Positions 15,141 to 23,668 of a stretch of 64,000 nucleotides of DNA are shown here, one piece after another. Source of the stretch: Pelotomaculum_C sp050950345 (GTDB lineage Bacteria > Bacillota > Desulfotomaculia > Desulfotomaculales > Pelotomaculaceae); assembly GCA_050950345.1 (NCBI GenBank), contig JBMNHK010000007.1:434001-498000 (forward strand). Reading direction: 5' to 3'. Under the pieces are notes generated by a model, which was not told the origin of the DNA, did no database searches, and was given only the letters and a program-made list of their open reading frames with translations. The position numbers and the translations under genes are program-made. Position 1 is the stretch's first letter. Every line of letters starts with the position of its first letter.

Positions 15141-18100
15141 GTGGTGCGCAGGATGGTTTATGCGGAAAAAATCGGGCCCAGGGTACGCTATAGTTTTGCC
15201 AAATTAAACGAAGTGCTGGAGTTACCCAACCTGATTGAGGTCCAGCGTAATTCCTACAAGTGGTTTTTGTATGAAGGACTGCGGGAGGTTTTTCACGATA
15301 TTTCCCCCATTCAGGACTTTACCGGCAACCTGGTTCTGGAGTTTCTGGATTACACCCTTGGGGAGACAAAATACTCTGTAGAAGAGTGTAAAGAAAGAGA
15401 CGTAACCTACGCTGCTCCCATGCGGGTTAAAGTGAGGTTGATCAACAAGGAGACAGGAGAAGTAAAGGAGCAAGAGGTTTTTATGGGGGATTTCCCCCTG
15501 ATGACCGATAAGGGGACTTTCATCATCAACGGGGCGGAAAGGGTTATTGTCAGCCAGCTGGTCCGCTCCCCCGGTGTTTACTATGCCGAGTCCATTGACC
15601 CCAGCGGTAAAAAATTGTTTACTGCTAATATAATACCCAACCGGGGCGCCTGGTTGGAGTTTGAAACAGATGTTAATGATCATATATTTGTCCGTATCGA
15701 CCGTACCAGGAAGGTGCCGGCAACTGTCCTGATCCGTGCTCTTGGTTATGGTTCCAACGCCATGATTATGGAGCTTTTCAACCAGGACACTTTCATTCAG
15801 GAAACCCTCTCCAAAGACAATACTGACAGTGAGGAAGAAGCTCTGGTTGAGATCTACAAGCGTTTGAGGCCGGGTGAGCCCCCTACGGTGGACAGCGCCA
15901 GATCCCTCTTAACCTCTCTGTTTTTCGATCCCAAACGCTACGATCTGGGCCATGTGGGACGTTACAAGCTGCATAAAAAATTAAAGCACGGCGTCCTCTA
16001 TCGCTATGGCGAAAATGCCGGCGGCGAGATGGAGTATGACGATTTATTAAAAAAAGAAGTTCCTAAAGATCGGGCTTTTATCAGGGAGTTAACCAAAGAG
16101 GATATTATTGAAACCATTCGCTACCTGCTGGGCCTGATGAACGGGGAAGGCAAATTGGACGACATCGACCACCTGGGCAACCGCCGCCTGCGCTCTGTAG
16201 GCGAGCTGCTGCAGAACCAGTTCCGCATCGGACTGTCCCGAATGGAGCGGGTGGTAAGAGAAAGGATGACCATCCAGGACGTGGATGTGATTACGCCGCA
16301 AGTGCTGATCAACATCCGCCCGGTGGTTGCTGCGATTAAAGAATTCTTCGGCTCCAGCCAGCTATCCCAGTTTATGGATCAAACTAACCCGCTGGCCGAG
16401 CTCACTCATAAGCGCCGCCTCTCGGCGCTGGGACCCGGCGGACTCTCCCGTGAAAGGGCGGGCTTTGAGGTCAGGGACGTGCACCACTCCCACTATGGCC
16501 GCATGTGTCCTATTGAGACCCCTGAAGGTCCCAATATCGGTCTCATCGGTTCCCTCAGCACATATGCCCGGATCAACCCCTTCGGTTTTATTGAGACGCC
16601 CTACCGCAAGGTAGACCAGGAGAATAAAAAGGTTACCGATGAGATCCACTACCTCACGGCAGATGAGGAGGAAGGGGTGGTTATTGCCCAGGCCAACGCG
16701 CTGTTGGACGAGAACGGTTGGTTTGTAGGGAACCGGGTCAACGCCCGTACCCCGGATATTGTGGTGGTGCCTCCTGACCGGGTTGATTATATGGACGTGT
16801 CTCCCAAGCAGGTCTTTTCCATCGCTACGGCCTTGATCCCCTTTCTGGAGCACGATGATGCCAACCGGGCCTTGATGGGCGCCAACATGCAGAGGCAGGC
16901 CGTGCCTTTGCTGAAAGCGCAGGCGCCCCTGGTGGGTACCGGGGTGGAATACAAAGCCGCCCGGGATTCCGGCGTGGTTGTTATTGCCAAAAACAGCGGT
17001 GTTGTGGAGCGAGTCACAGCCAACGAGATTGAGATCAGGACTGCTGGCGGCACTCTGGATCGCTATAAGCTCCTGAAGTTTACCCGTTCCAACCAGGGTA
17101 CCTGTATCAACCAAAAGCCTATCGTGCGGCAGCATCAACAGGTTGAGGCCGGTGACATTATTGCCGACGGACCCTCTACGGAACATGGGGAACTGGCTCT
17201 GGGCCGCAACATCCTGGTGGCCTTTATGCCCTGGGAGGGCTACAATTACGAAGACGCGATCCTGATCAGCGAGAAAGCAGTTAAAGAAGACTATTTTACT
17301 TCCATTCATATAGAGGAATACGAGTGTGACGCCCGGGATACCAAACTGGGGCCTGAGGAAATTACCAGGGATATCCCCAACGTAGGTGAGGAAATATTAA
17401 AGGACCTTGATGACCGGGGGATCATCCGGATTGGGGCTGAGGTCAGACCGGGGGACATCCTGGTGGGCAAGGTCACCCCCAAGGGCGAGACCGAATTAAC
17501 CGCTGAAGAAAGACTATTGCGGGCCATCTTCGGTGAAAAGGCCCGGGAAGTGCGGGATACCTCACTGCGGGTGCCCCACGGTGAAGCCGGCAAAATAGTC
17601 GACGTCAAGGTGTTTTCCCGTGATAACGGCGATGAGTTGTCCCCCGGTGTTAACCAACTGGTGCGTGTCTACATCGCTCAGAAAAGAAAGATCTCGGAAG
17701 GGGATAAAATGGCCGGCCGGCATGGCAACAAGGGTGTTATTGCCCGCATCTTGCCGGAGGAAGATATGCCCTTTATGCCTGACGGAACGCCTATTGAGAT
17801 TGTGCTGAACCCCCTGGGTGTGCCCTCCCGGATGAACATTGGACAGGTTCTGGAAACACACCTGGGCTGGGCGGCTAAAACTTTGGGTTATCACGTGGCC
17901 ACGCCTGTCTTTAACGGGGCCTCCGAACAGGATATTTCGGAGTTCTTTGAACGGGCCGGGCTGCCGGAAGACGGTAAAATGATCCTTTATGACGGGCGCA
18001 CCGGGCAGCCCTTTGACAACCCGGTGACAATCGGCTATGTTTATATGCTGAAGCTGGCCCACCTGGTTGACGACAAGATCCACGCCCGTTCCACCGGGCC

Positions 18101-18587
18101 ATATTCCCTGGTTACCCAGCAGCCTCTGGGCGGCAAGGCTCAGTTCGGGGGCCAGCGTTTTGGGGAGATGGAGGTGTGGGCGTTGGAGGCCTACGGCTCT
18201 GCTTATACCCTGCAGGAAATCCTCACCGTCAAGTCAGATGACGTGGTAGGGCGGGTAAAAACCTACGAGGCCATCGTCAAGGGTGAAAACGTGCCTGAAC
18301 CCGGTGTGCCTGAGTCCTTTAAGGTTTTGATTAAGGAACTGCAGAGCCTGGCCCTGGACGTAAAGGTGCTCTCCGAGGATGCCGAGGAAATTGAGATTAA
18401 AGAGCTGGACGAAGATATTACGGAGATGGCCAAGGAACTGGGGATCGATATGGCTGAAGCGCTGCCGAAGCATAAAACAATGGACCGTAATAAAACAGAT
18501 GATGACGACAGCGAGGCGGAAAATGAAGAGGAAGATGAACTTAATGAAGACTTTCTCAATGAGGAGTTTGACATAGACGAGGAATAA
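15141..18587 (+). CDS. rpoB: RNA polymerase beta subunit
   Basis: The protein is about 1148 residues. The rifampicin region (about 406-437) is wild type, SQLSQFMDQTNPLAELTHKRRLSALGPGGL, quoted here in parts: SQLSQFMDQ, THKRRLSALGPGG. GEKAREVRDTSLRVPHGE and KISEGDKMAGRHGNKGV are also conserved. The tail is very acidic. The start is uncertain: GTG 15141, GTG 15144 and ATG 15153 are all in frame near a weak GGGAG; the family usually starts near MVYxEKIG, which favours 15153. It is co-transcribed with rpoC. Confidence 0.97.
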   Translation: MVRRMVYAEKIGPRVRYSFAKLNEVLELPNLIEVQRNSYKWFLYEGLREVFHDISPIQDFTGNLVLEFLDYTLGETKYSVEECKERDVTYAAPMRVKVRLINKETGEVKEQEVFMGDFPLMTDKGTFIINGAERVIVSQLVRSPGVYYAESIDPSGKKLFTANIIPNRGAWLEFETDVNDHIFVRIDRTRKVPATVLIRALGYGSNAMIMELFNQDTFIQETLSKDNTDSEEEALVEIYKRLRPGEPPTVDSARSLLTSLFFDPKRYDLGHVGRYKLHKKLKHGVLYRYGENAGGEMEYDDLLKKEVPKDRAFIRELTKEDIIETIRYLLGLMNGEGKLDDIDHLGNRRLRSVGELLQNQFRIGLSRMERVVRERMTIQDVDVITPQVLINIRPVVAAIKEFFGSSQLSQFMDQTNPLAELTHKRRLSALGPGGLSRERAGFEVRDVHHSHYGRMCPIETPEGPNIGLIGSLSTYARINPFGFIETPYRKVDQENKKVTDEIHYLTADEEEGVVIAQANALLDENGWFVGNRVNARTPDIVVVPPDRVDYMDVSPKQVFSIATALIPFLEHDDANRALMGANMQRQAVPLLKAQAPLVGTGVEYKAARDSGVVVIAKNSGVVERVTANEIEIRTAGGTLDRYKLLKFTRSNQGTCINQKPIVRQHQQVEAGDIIADGPSTEHGELALGRNILVAFMPWEGYNYEDAILISEKAVKEDYFTSIHIEEYECDARDTKLGPEEITRDIPNVGEEILKDLDDRGIIRIGAEVRPGDILVGKVTPKGETELTAEERLLRAIFGEKAREVRDTSLRVPHGEAGKIVDVKVFSRDNGDELSPGVNQLVRVYIAQKRKISEGDKMAGRHGNKGVIARILPEEDMPFMPDGTPIEIVLNPLGVPSRMNIGQVLETHLGWAAKTLGYHVATPVFNGASEQDISEFFERAGLPEDGKMILYDGRTGQPFDNPVTIGYVYMLKLAHLVDDKIHARSTGPYSLVTQQPLGGKAQFGGQRFGEMEVWALEAYGSAYTLQEILTVKSDDVVGRVKTYEAIVKGENVPEPGVPESFKVLIKELQSLALDVKVLSEDAEEIEIKELDEDITEMAKELGIDMAEALPKHKTMDRNKTDDDDSEAENEEEDELNEDFLNEEFDIDEE

Positions 18588-18742
18588 CTGCGGCCAGGGC
18601 GGCGTTTGCAGGCCCGGGACCATTGCCGCACTGAAGTTGCATTGACCTTAAAAGCAATGCGGGTTATACCGATTGATGCCTGGCGGCAAAAGGCCTGTAG
18701 CGTTTTTTTGCGCCGGGCAACTGAAAAGGAGGCTTCCTTTTT

Positions 18743-21700
18743 TTGACAGATTTAAACTACTTTGATCGGATCCGTATCGGCCTTGCATCACCTGAACAGA
18801 TCATGGACTGGTCCAGCGGCGAGGTTAAAAAACCAGAAACGATCAATTATCGTACCCTTAAGCCGGAAAAGGACGGTCTTTTCTGTGAGCGTATTTTCGG
18901 ACCTACCAGGGATTGGGAATGCCACTGCGGCAAATACAAGCGCGTCCGTTATAAGGGTATGATCTGTGACCGCTGCGGTGTGGAGGTAACTCGTTCCAAG
19001 GTGCGCCGGGAGAGAATGGGCCATATTAAACTGGCCGCGCCGGTATCGCATATCTGGTATTTTAAGGGTATCCCCAGCCGTATGGGTCTGTTGTTGGACA
19101 TGTCTCCCCGGGCGTTGGAGAAGGTGCTCTATTTTGTTTCATATATCGTCATAGATCCCGCTGAAACGGGTATGATTAAAAAACAACTTATGACCGAAGC
19201 CGAGTACCGGGAAAACAGGGAAAAATACGGCTCTAGTTTTAAGGCCGGCATGGGCGCCGAAGCGGTGAAAGCGCTGCTGGAGGAAATCGACTTGGACGCT
19301 CTGACCAATGAACTGCGGCGGGAGTTGAAAGAAGTATCCGGCCAGCGCAAGGTGCGGGCTATCCGCCGCCTGGAAGTAGTAGAAGCTTTTCGCAAATCCG
19401 GCAACCGTCCGGAATGGATGATTATGGACGTGATTCCGGTTATTCCGCCCGAGCTGCGCCCCATGGTGCAGTTGGACGGCGGCCGTTTTGCCACCTCCGA
19501 TTTAAATGACCTTTACCGCCGGGTGATCAACCGCAACAACCGCTTAAAAAGGCTTTTGGATCTGGGGGCTCCCGATATCATCGTGCGCAATGAAAAAAGG
19601 ATGCTGCAGGAAGCAGTGGACGCCTTGATTGACAACGGACGCCGCGGCCGCCCTGTTACGGGGCCGGGCAACCGCCCTTTGAAATCTCTCTCCGATATGC
19701 TCAAAGGCAAACAGGGGCGTTTCCGCCAGAACCTTTTAGGCAAGCGGGTGGACTACTCCGGCCGCTCGGTTATCGTGGTTGGCCCGGAACTGCAAATCCA
19801 CCAGTGCGGCCTGCCCAAGGAAATGGCTCTGGAGCTGTTCAAGCCTTTTGTGATGAAGCTTTTGGTCAATGAAGGTTTCGCTCACAATATCAAGAGCGCC
19901 AAGCGCATGGTGGAACGGGTGCGGCCCGAGGTCTGGGACGTCCTGGAAAAAGTCATCACCGAGCACCCGGTGCTCTTAAACCGCGCCCCCACTTTGCACC
20001 GCCTGGGTATTCAAGCTTTTGAACCGGTGCTGGTGGAAGGCCGGGCGATTAAAATCCATCCCATGGTCTGCACTGCGTATAACGCGGACTTTGACGGGGA
20101 CCAAATGGCCGTATACGTGCCGCTTTCCGCTGAGGCCCAGGCCGAATCAAGGTTGTTGATGTTGTCCGCCAACAACATTCTCAACCCCAAGGACGGCAAA
20201 CCGGTGGCGGTCCCCACCCAGGACATGGTTTTGGGCTGTTATTACCTGACCATTGATCGGGAAAACGCTTTGGGTGAAGGTAAGTGTTTTAAAGACAGCA
20301 ACGAAGCTATAATGGCTTACGAGAATAAATATATTTCTCTGCACGCCAGGATCAAAGTGCGTATAGAAGGTAAGGGCCTGATAGATACTACTGTGGGCCG
20401 GGTCATATTTAATGAAGTAGTTCCCAATGAGCTCGGTTATATCAATAAAGTAATAGAGAAGAAAGTGTTGAGCTGGATTGTGGACGAGTGCTACCGCAAG
20501 CTGGGCTTCGATGCGACGACCAGGCTGTTGGACGGGATAAAACACCTGGGCTTTACTTATGCCACTAAGGCCGGTATTACCATTGGGATTAAAGATATCA
20601 CCATCCCTGAAGTCAAGCAGGAGATCCTCAAGAACGCCGAACAGAATGTTGAAAATGTGGAGCTCCAATACCGGCGCGGCCTGATTACAGACGATGAGCG
20701 CTACCGCACCGTCATCGATATCTGGACCAGAGCTACCGCCGATGTGACCAGAGAACTCAATAACACTTTGGGGAAATTCAACCCGTTATACATGATGGCT
20801 AACTCAGGGGCCCGGGGTAATATCCAGCAGATCCGCCAGTTGGCCGGCATGCGCGGCTTGATGGCGGATCCTTCCGGACGGATTATCGACCTGCCGATTA
20901 AGGCGAACTTCCGGGAGGGTTTGACCGTACTGGAATACTTTATCTCCACCCACGGCGCCAGAAAAGGTTTGGCTGATACGGCGCTCAGGACTGCCGACTC
21001 AGGTTACCTGACCCGGCGTCTGGTGGACGTAGCCCAGGACGTAATCGTGCGCGAGGAGGACTGCGGCACTACTAACGGGATCATCGTCAAGGAAATCAAG
21101 GACGGTACCGAAGTTATTGAAAAACTGGAAGACAGGATTATTGGCAGGGTGAGCCAGGAAGATATCCTGCACCCCTCTACAGGTGAAGTGCTGGTTCCTG
21201 CCGATAGTGAAATTAAAGAAGATGATGCTAAGGAAATTGTAGCAGCCGGTATCACTCAGGTGAAGATACGTTCAGTTTTGACCTGCCGGACCCGTCACGG
21301 TGTCTGCATCAAATGCTACGGCCGCAACCTGGCCACCGGCCGCAGGGTGGAAATCGGCGAGGCGGTGGGGATCATTGCCGCCCAGAGCATCGGCGAACCC
21401 GGTACCCAGCTGACCATGCGCACCTTCCACACCGGCGGCGTGGCCGGAGATGATATCACGCAAGGTCTGCCCAGGGTTGAAGAATTGTTTGAAGCCCGCA
21501 AGCCGAAAGGGCAGGCCATTGTTGCCGAATCGGACGGTGTGATCTCCATTGGGGAGGTCAAGGGACGCCGGGAAATCGAAGTCACCGGTGATGACGGGGA
21601 AAAGTCCACATATGCGGTTCCTTATGGCGCCCGCCTTAAGGTAAGGGACGGTGAGTACGTGTACGCCGGGGACGAGCTGACCGAGGGTTCCGTCAATCCC

Positions 21701-22246
21701 CATGACCTGCTGAAGATCAAAGGGGTGCAGGGAGTCCAGGTCTACTTGTTGCATGAGGTGCAGCGGGTCTACCGCCTGCAGGGCGTTGATATCAACGACA
21801 AGCATATCGAAGTGATGATCCGGCAGATGCTGCGCAAGGTGAGGATTGAAGATCCAGGCGATACCGAGCTATTACCGGGCGGCCTGATTGATATCTTTGA
21901 ATTCGAAGAGGAAGACAAAAAAATTCAGGAAGCAGGCGGTGAACGCCCCACGGCTAAGCCGGTACTGCTGGGTATTACCAAAGCCTCCCTGGCCACGGAC
22001 TCCTTTCTTTCGGCGGCGTCCTTCCAGGAAACAACCCGGGTGCTGACGGAGGCAGCCATCAAGGGCAAGACCGATCCGCTTCTGGGCCTGAAGGAAAACG
22101 TAATTATCGGCAAACTTGTTCCCGCCGGTACCGGTATGTCGCGCTATCGCAATATCAGTGTCATCTCAGATGATATGCCGGAGGAAGTAGCTGAAGAAGA
22201 AATCGCTTCGGAGAAAGACGCTCCCTTTATAGAGTCCCTCTTATAA
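18743..22246 (+). CDS. rpoC: RNA polymerase beta' subunit
   Basis: A 1167-residue protein. The N-terminal zinc finger uses C60, C62, C75 and C78. The catalytic magnesium loop NADFDGDQM is at 447-455, with D449, D451 and D453. The trigger-loop and bridge regions are intact (THGARKGLADTALRTADSGY; GEAVGIIAAQSIGEPGTQLTMRT, in parts), and a second zinc site uses CRTRHGVCIKCYG. The start is a TTG, 10 bases after AAAGGAGG. 155 bases separate it from rpoB, with no evident promoter. Confidence 0.98.
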   Translation: MTDLNYFDRIRIGLASPEQIMDWSSGEVKKPETINYRTLKPEKDGLFCERIFGPTRDWECHCGKYKRVRYKGMICDRCGVEVTRSKVRRERMGHIKLAAPVSHIWYFKGIPSRMGLLLDMSPRALEKVLYFVSYIVIDPAETGMIKKQLMTEAEYRENREKYGSSFKAGMGAEAVKALLEEIDLDALTNELRRELKEVSGQRKVRAIRRLEVVEAFRKSGNRPEWMIMDVIPVIPPELRPMVQLDGGRFATSDLNDLYRRVINRNNRLKRLLDLGAPDIIVRNEKRMLQEAVDALIDNGRRGRPVTGPGNRPLKSLSDMLKGKQGRFRQNLLGKRVDYSGRSVIVVGPELQIHQCGLPKEMALELFKPFVMKLLVNEGFAHNIKSAKRMVERVRPEVWDVLEKVITEHPVLLNRAPTLHRLGIQAFEPVLVEGRAIKIHPMVCTAYNADFDGDQMAVYVPLSAEAQAESRLLMLSANNILNPKDGKPVAVPTQDMVLGCYYLTIDRENALGEGKCFKDSNEAIMAYENKYISLHARIKVRIEGKGLIDTTVGRVIFNEVVPNELGYINKVIEKKVLSWIVDECYRKLGFDATTRLLDGIKHLGFTYATKAGITIGIKDITIPEVKQEILKNAEQNVENVELQYRRGLITDDERYRTVIDIWTRATADVTRELNNTLGKFNPLYMMANSGARGNIQQIRQLAGMRGLMADPSGRIIDLPIKANFREGLTVLEYFISTHGARKGLADTALRTADSGYLTRRLVDVAQDVIVREEDCGTTNGIIVKEIKDGTEVIEKLEDRIIGRVSQEDILHPSTGEVLVPADSEIKEDDAKEIVAAGITQVKIRSVLTCRTRHGVCIKCYGRNLATGRRVEIGEAVGIIAAQSIGEPGTQLTMRTFHTGGVAGDDITQGLPRVEELFEARKPKGQAIVAESDGVISIGEVKGRREIEVTGDDGEKSTYAVPYGARLKVRDGEYVYAGDELTEGSVNPHDLLKIKGVQGVQVYLLHEVQRVYRLQGVDINDKHIEVMIRQMLRKVRIEDPGDTELLPGGLIDIFEFEEEDKKIQEAGGERPTAKPVLLGITKASLATDSFLSAASFQETTRVLTEAAIKGKTDPLLGLKENVIIGKLVPAGTGMSRYRNISVISDDMPEEVAEEEIASEKDAPFIESLL

Positions 22247-22260
22247 TAGAAGGGAAGGAA

Positions 22261-22380
22261 GGCGCGGGGACGGTTCGAGGCACGGGGACGGTTCTTTTGC
22301 CTCCGGGATCCCGGAGGCAAAAGAACCGTCCCCGTGCCTTACCGGAGGCAAAAGAACCGTCCCCGTGCCTTCCCGCGCCT
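22261..22380 (+). repeat. Compound GGGGAC-type palindrome cluster (copy F)
   Basis: The centre is a perfect 60-bp palindrome with no spacer (22279-22308 against 22309-22338). A 30-bp direct repeat of its right arm follows (22311-22340 and 22342-22371). An outer pair, GGCGCGGG (22261-22268) with CCCGCGCC (22372-22379), encloses the whole. A TTTTT tract and a small hairpin follow at once, so it may also end the rpoBC transcript. It shares the CACGGGGACGGTTC core with copies E and G. Confidence 0.88.
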
Positions 22381-22404
22381 TTTTCGCTTCGCGAAAAGGA
22401 ATTA

Positions 22405-22433
22405 TTGACAATGACCCCGTGAAGTGATAAGAT
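22405..22433 (+). promoter_or_regulatory. Promoter for the L7Ae-like/rpsL/rpsG/fusA operon
   Basis: TTGACA (22405-22410), a 17-base spacer and TAAGAT (22428-22433), placed 38 bases before the L7Ae-like gene and just after the palindrome cluster. Confidence 0.7.
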
Positions 22434-22470
22434 GTTTAAGTGTCTGAATTATGGGAGGTGTATAGCTACC

Positions 22471-22722
22471 ATGCCCTATAAGAGGTTGATGGCGGCTAAA
22501 AAAAGAACTGTCGGTTCCAAGGAAACCCTTAAAGCAATTGAAAAAGAGCAGGCCAGGGTAGTCTATGTGGCGCGCAACGCGGACCGGCATGTCATCGATC
22601 CTATTATTCTGGCCAGCAACAAGAAAGGCATTCCAGTGATTGAAGTTGAATCCATGCTGTCGCTGGGCAAGGCCTGTCGTATCGAGGTGGGCTGCGCCTC
22701 GGCAGCCATCGTAGAGGAATAA
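22471..22722 (+). CDS. L7Ae/L30e-family RNA-binding protein (YbxF/RplGB-like)
   Basis: An 83-residue protein with the L7Ae/L30e/S12e/Gadd45 fold: KETLKAIEKEQARVVYVARNAD, then IILASNKKGIPVIEVESMLSLGKACRIEVGCAS. Bacillus homologues (YbxF) bind kink-turn RNA, and their function is not settled. The position between rpoC and rpsL is the conserved Firmicute location. GGGAGGTG precedes ATG 22471. Confidence 0.88.
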   Translation: MPYKRLMAAKKRTVGSKETLKAIEKEQARVVYVARNADRHVIDPIILASNKKGIPVIEVESMLSLGKACRIEVGCASAAIVEE

Positions 22723-22762
22723 AGTTTTTTGATTTTATCTGCTGGAAAGGAGGTGCATTCAT

Positions 22763-23137
22763 ATGCCAACTATCAGCCAACTGATCCGCCAGGGGCGCCG
22801 GGCCATCGGTAAAAAATCAGGTTCGCCTGCACTGAAAGAGTGCCCTCAGAAAAGGGGTGTCTGCACCAGGGTGTATACCTCAACGCCTAAGAAGCCGAAC
22901 TCTGCTTTGCGCAAAGTAGCCCGTGTCAGACTTACCCACGGGGTTGAAGTCTCCTCCTATATTCCGGGTATCGGTCACAACCTGCAAGAGCACTCTGTAG
23001 TTCTGGTTAGAGGCGGCAGGGTTAAGGATCTGCCGGGTGTAAGGTACCACATCGTGCGCGGCGCATTGGATTCCGCCGGGGTACAGGACAGGAATCAGGC
23101 TCGTTCCAAGTATGGCGCCAAGCGACCCAAGAAGTAG
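22763..23137 (+). CDS. rpsL: Small ribosomal subunit protein uS12
   Basis: A 124-residue protein of normal length with the decoding-centre loops TPKKPNSALRKVARV and PGIGHNLQEHSVVLVRGGRVKDLPGVRY. The lysines linked to streptomycin resistance (K in TPKKPNS and K in RVKDLPG) are wild type. AAGGAGGTG precedes ATG. Confidence 0.98.
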   Translation: MPTISQLIRQGRRAIGKKSGSPALKECPQKRGVCTRVYTSTPKKPNSALRKVARVRLTHGVEVSSYIPGIGHNLQEHSVVLVRGGRVKDLPGVRYHIVRGALDSAGVQDRNQARSKYGAKRPKK

Positions 23138-23183
23138 ATTTTATTTTATAGATATTTAATTTTACGGCAAAGGAGGGGAGATT

Positions 23184-23654
23184 ATGCCTAGAAGAGCTGC
23201 GGCGTCAAAGCTTGATGTAATGCCGGATCCTGTTTACCAGAGCAAAGTTTTGACTAAGCTGATCAACCAGATCATGCTGGATGGCAAGAAAAGTCTGGCG
23301 GAAAAGATAGTATACGGCGCTTTGAATATAGTTCAGGAAAAGACCGGTAAGGACCCTCTGGAAGTATTTGAAACAGCCATGAAGAACATCATGCCGGTGC
23401 TGGAAGTGAAGGCCCGCCGTGTGGGTGGCGCCAACTACCAGGTGCCCGTGGAAGTTCGCCACGACCGCAGGCAGACGCTTGGTATCCGCTGGATAACCAG
23501 GTATTCTCGCGAACGCGCAGGACGTTCTATGGAAGAGAAGCTGGCTAACGAAATTATGGACGCGGCGAATGGTATCGGCGCTTCCGTTAAGAAGAGAGAA
23601 GACACCCATAAAATGGCTGAGGCCAACAAAGCATTTGCACACTACAGGTGGTAA
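23184..23654 (+). CDS. rpsG: Small ribosomal subunit protein uS7
   Basis: A 156-residue protein that nucleates the 30S head. It starts MPRRAAASK and has the conserved KVLTKLINQIMLDGKKSLAE and VGGANYQVPVEVR. AAGGAGGGG precedes the ATG. It ends 14 bases before fusA. Confidence 0.98.
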   Translation: MPRRAAASKLDVMPDPVYQSKVLTKLINQIMLDGKKSLAEKIVYGALNIVQEKTGKDPLEVFETAMKNIMPVLEVKARRVGGANYQVPVEVRHDRRQTLGIRWITRYSRERAGRSMEEKLANEIMDAANGIGASVKKREDTHKMAEANKAFAHYRW

Positions 23655-23668
23655 GGGGGTGGGCCCTA

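Noticed and set aside
16354..16450. Possible rifampicin-resistance change in RpoB
   Set aside because: The residues at the usual resistance positions are wild type.
16362..17309. Long minus-strand open frame inside rpoB
   Set aside because: Antisense shadow of a universally conserved gene, with no start signal.
22261..22380. CRISPR array
   Set aside because: The repeats are palindromic and adjacent, without regular unique spacers, and no cas genes are present anywhere in the window.
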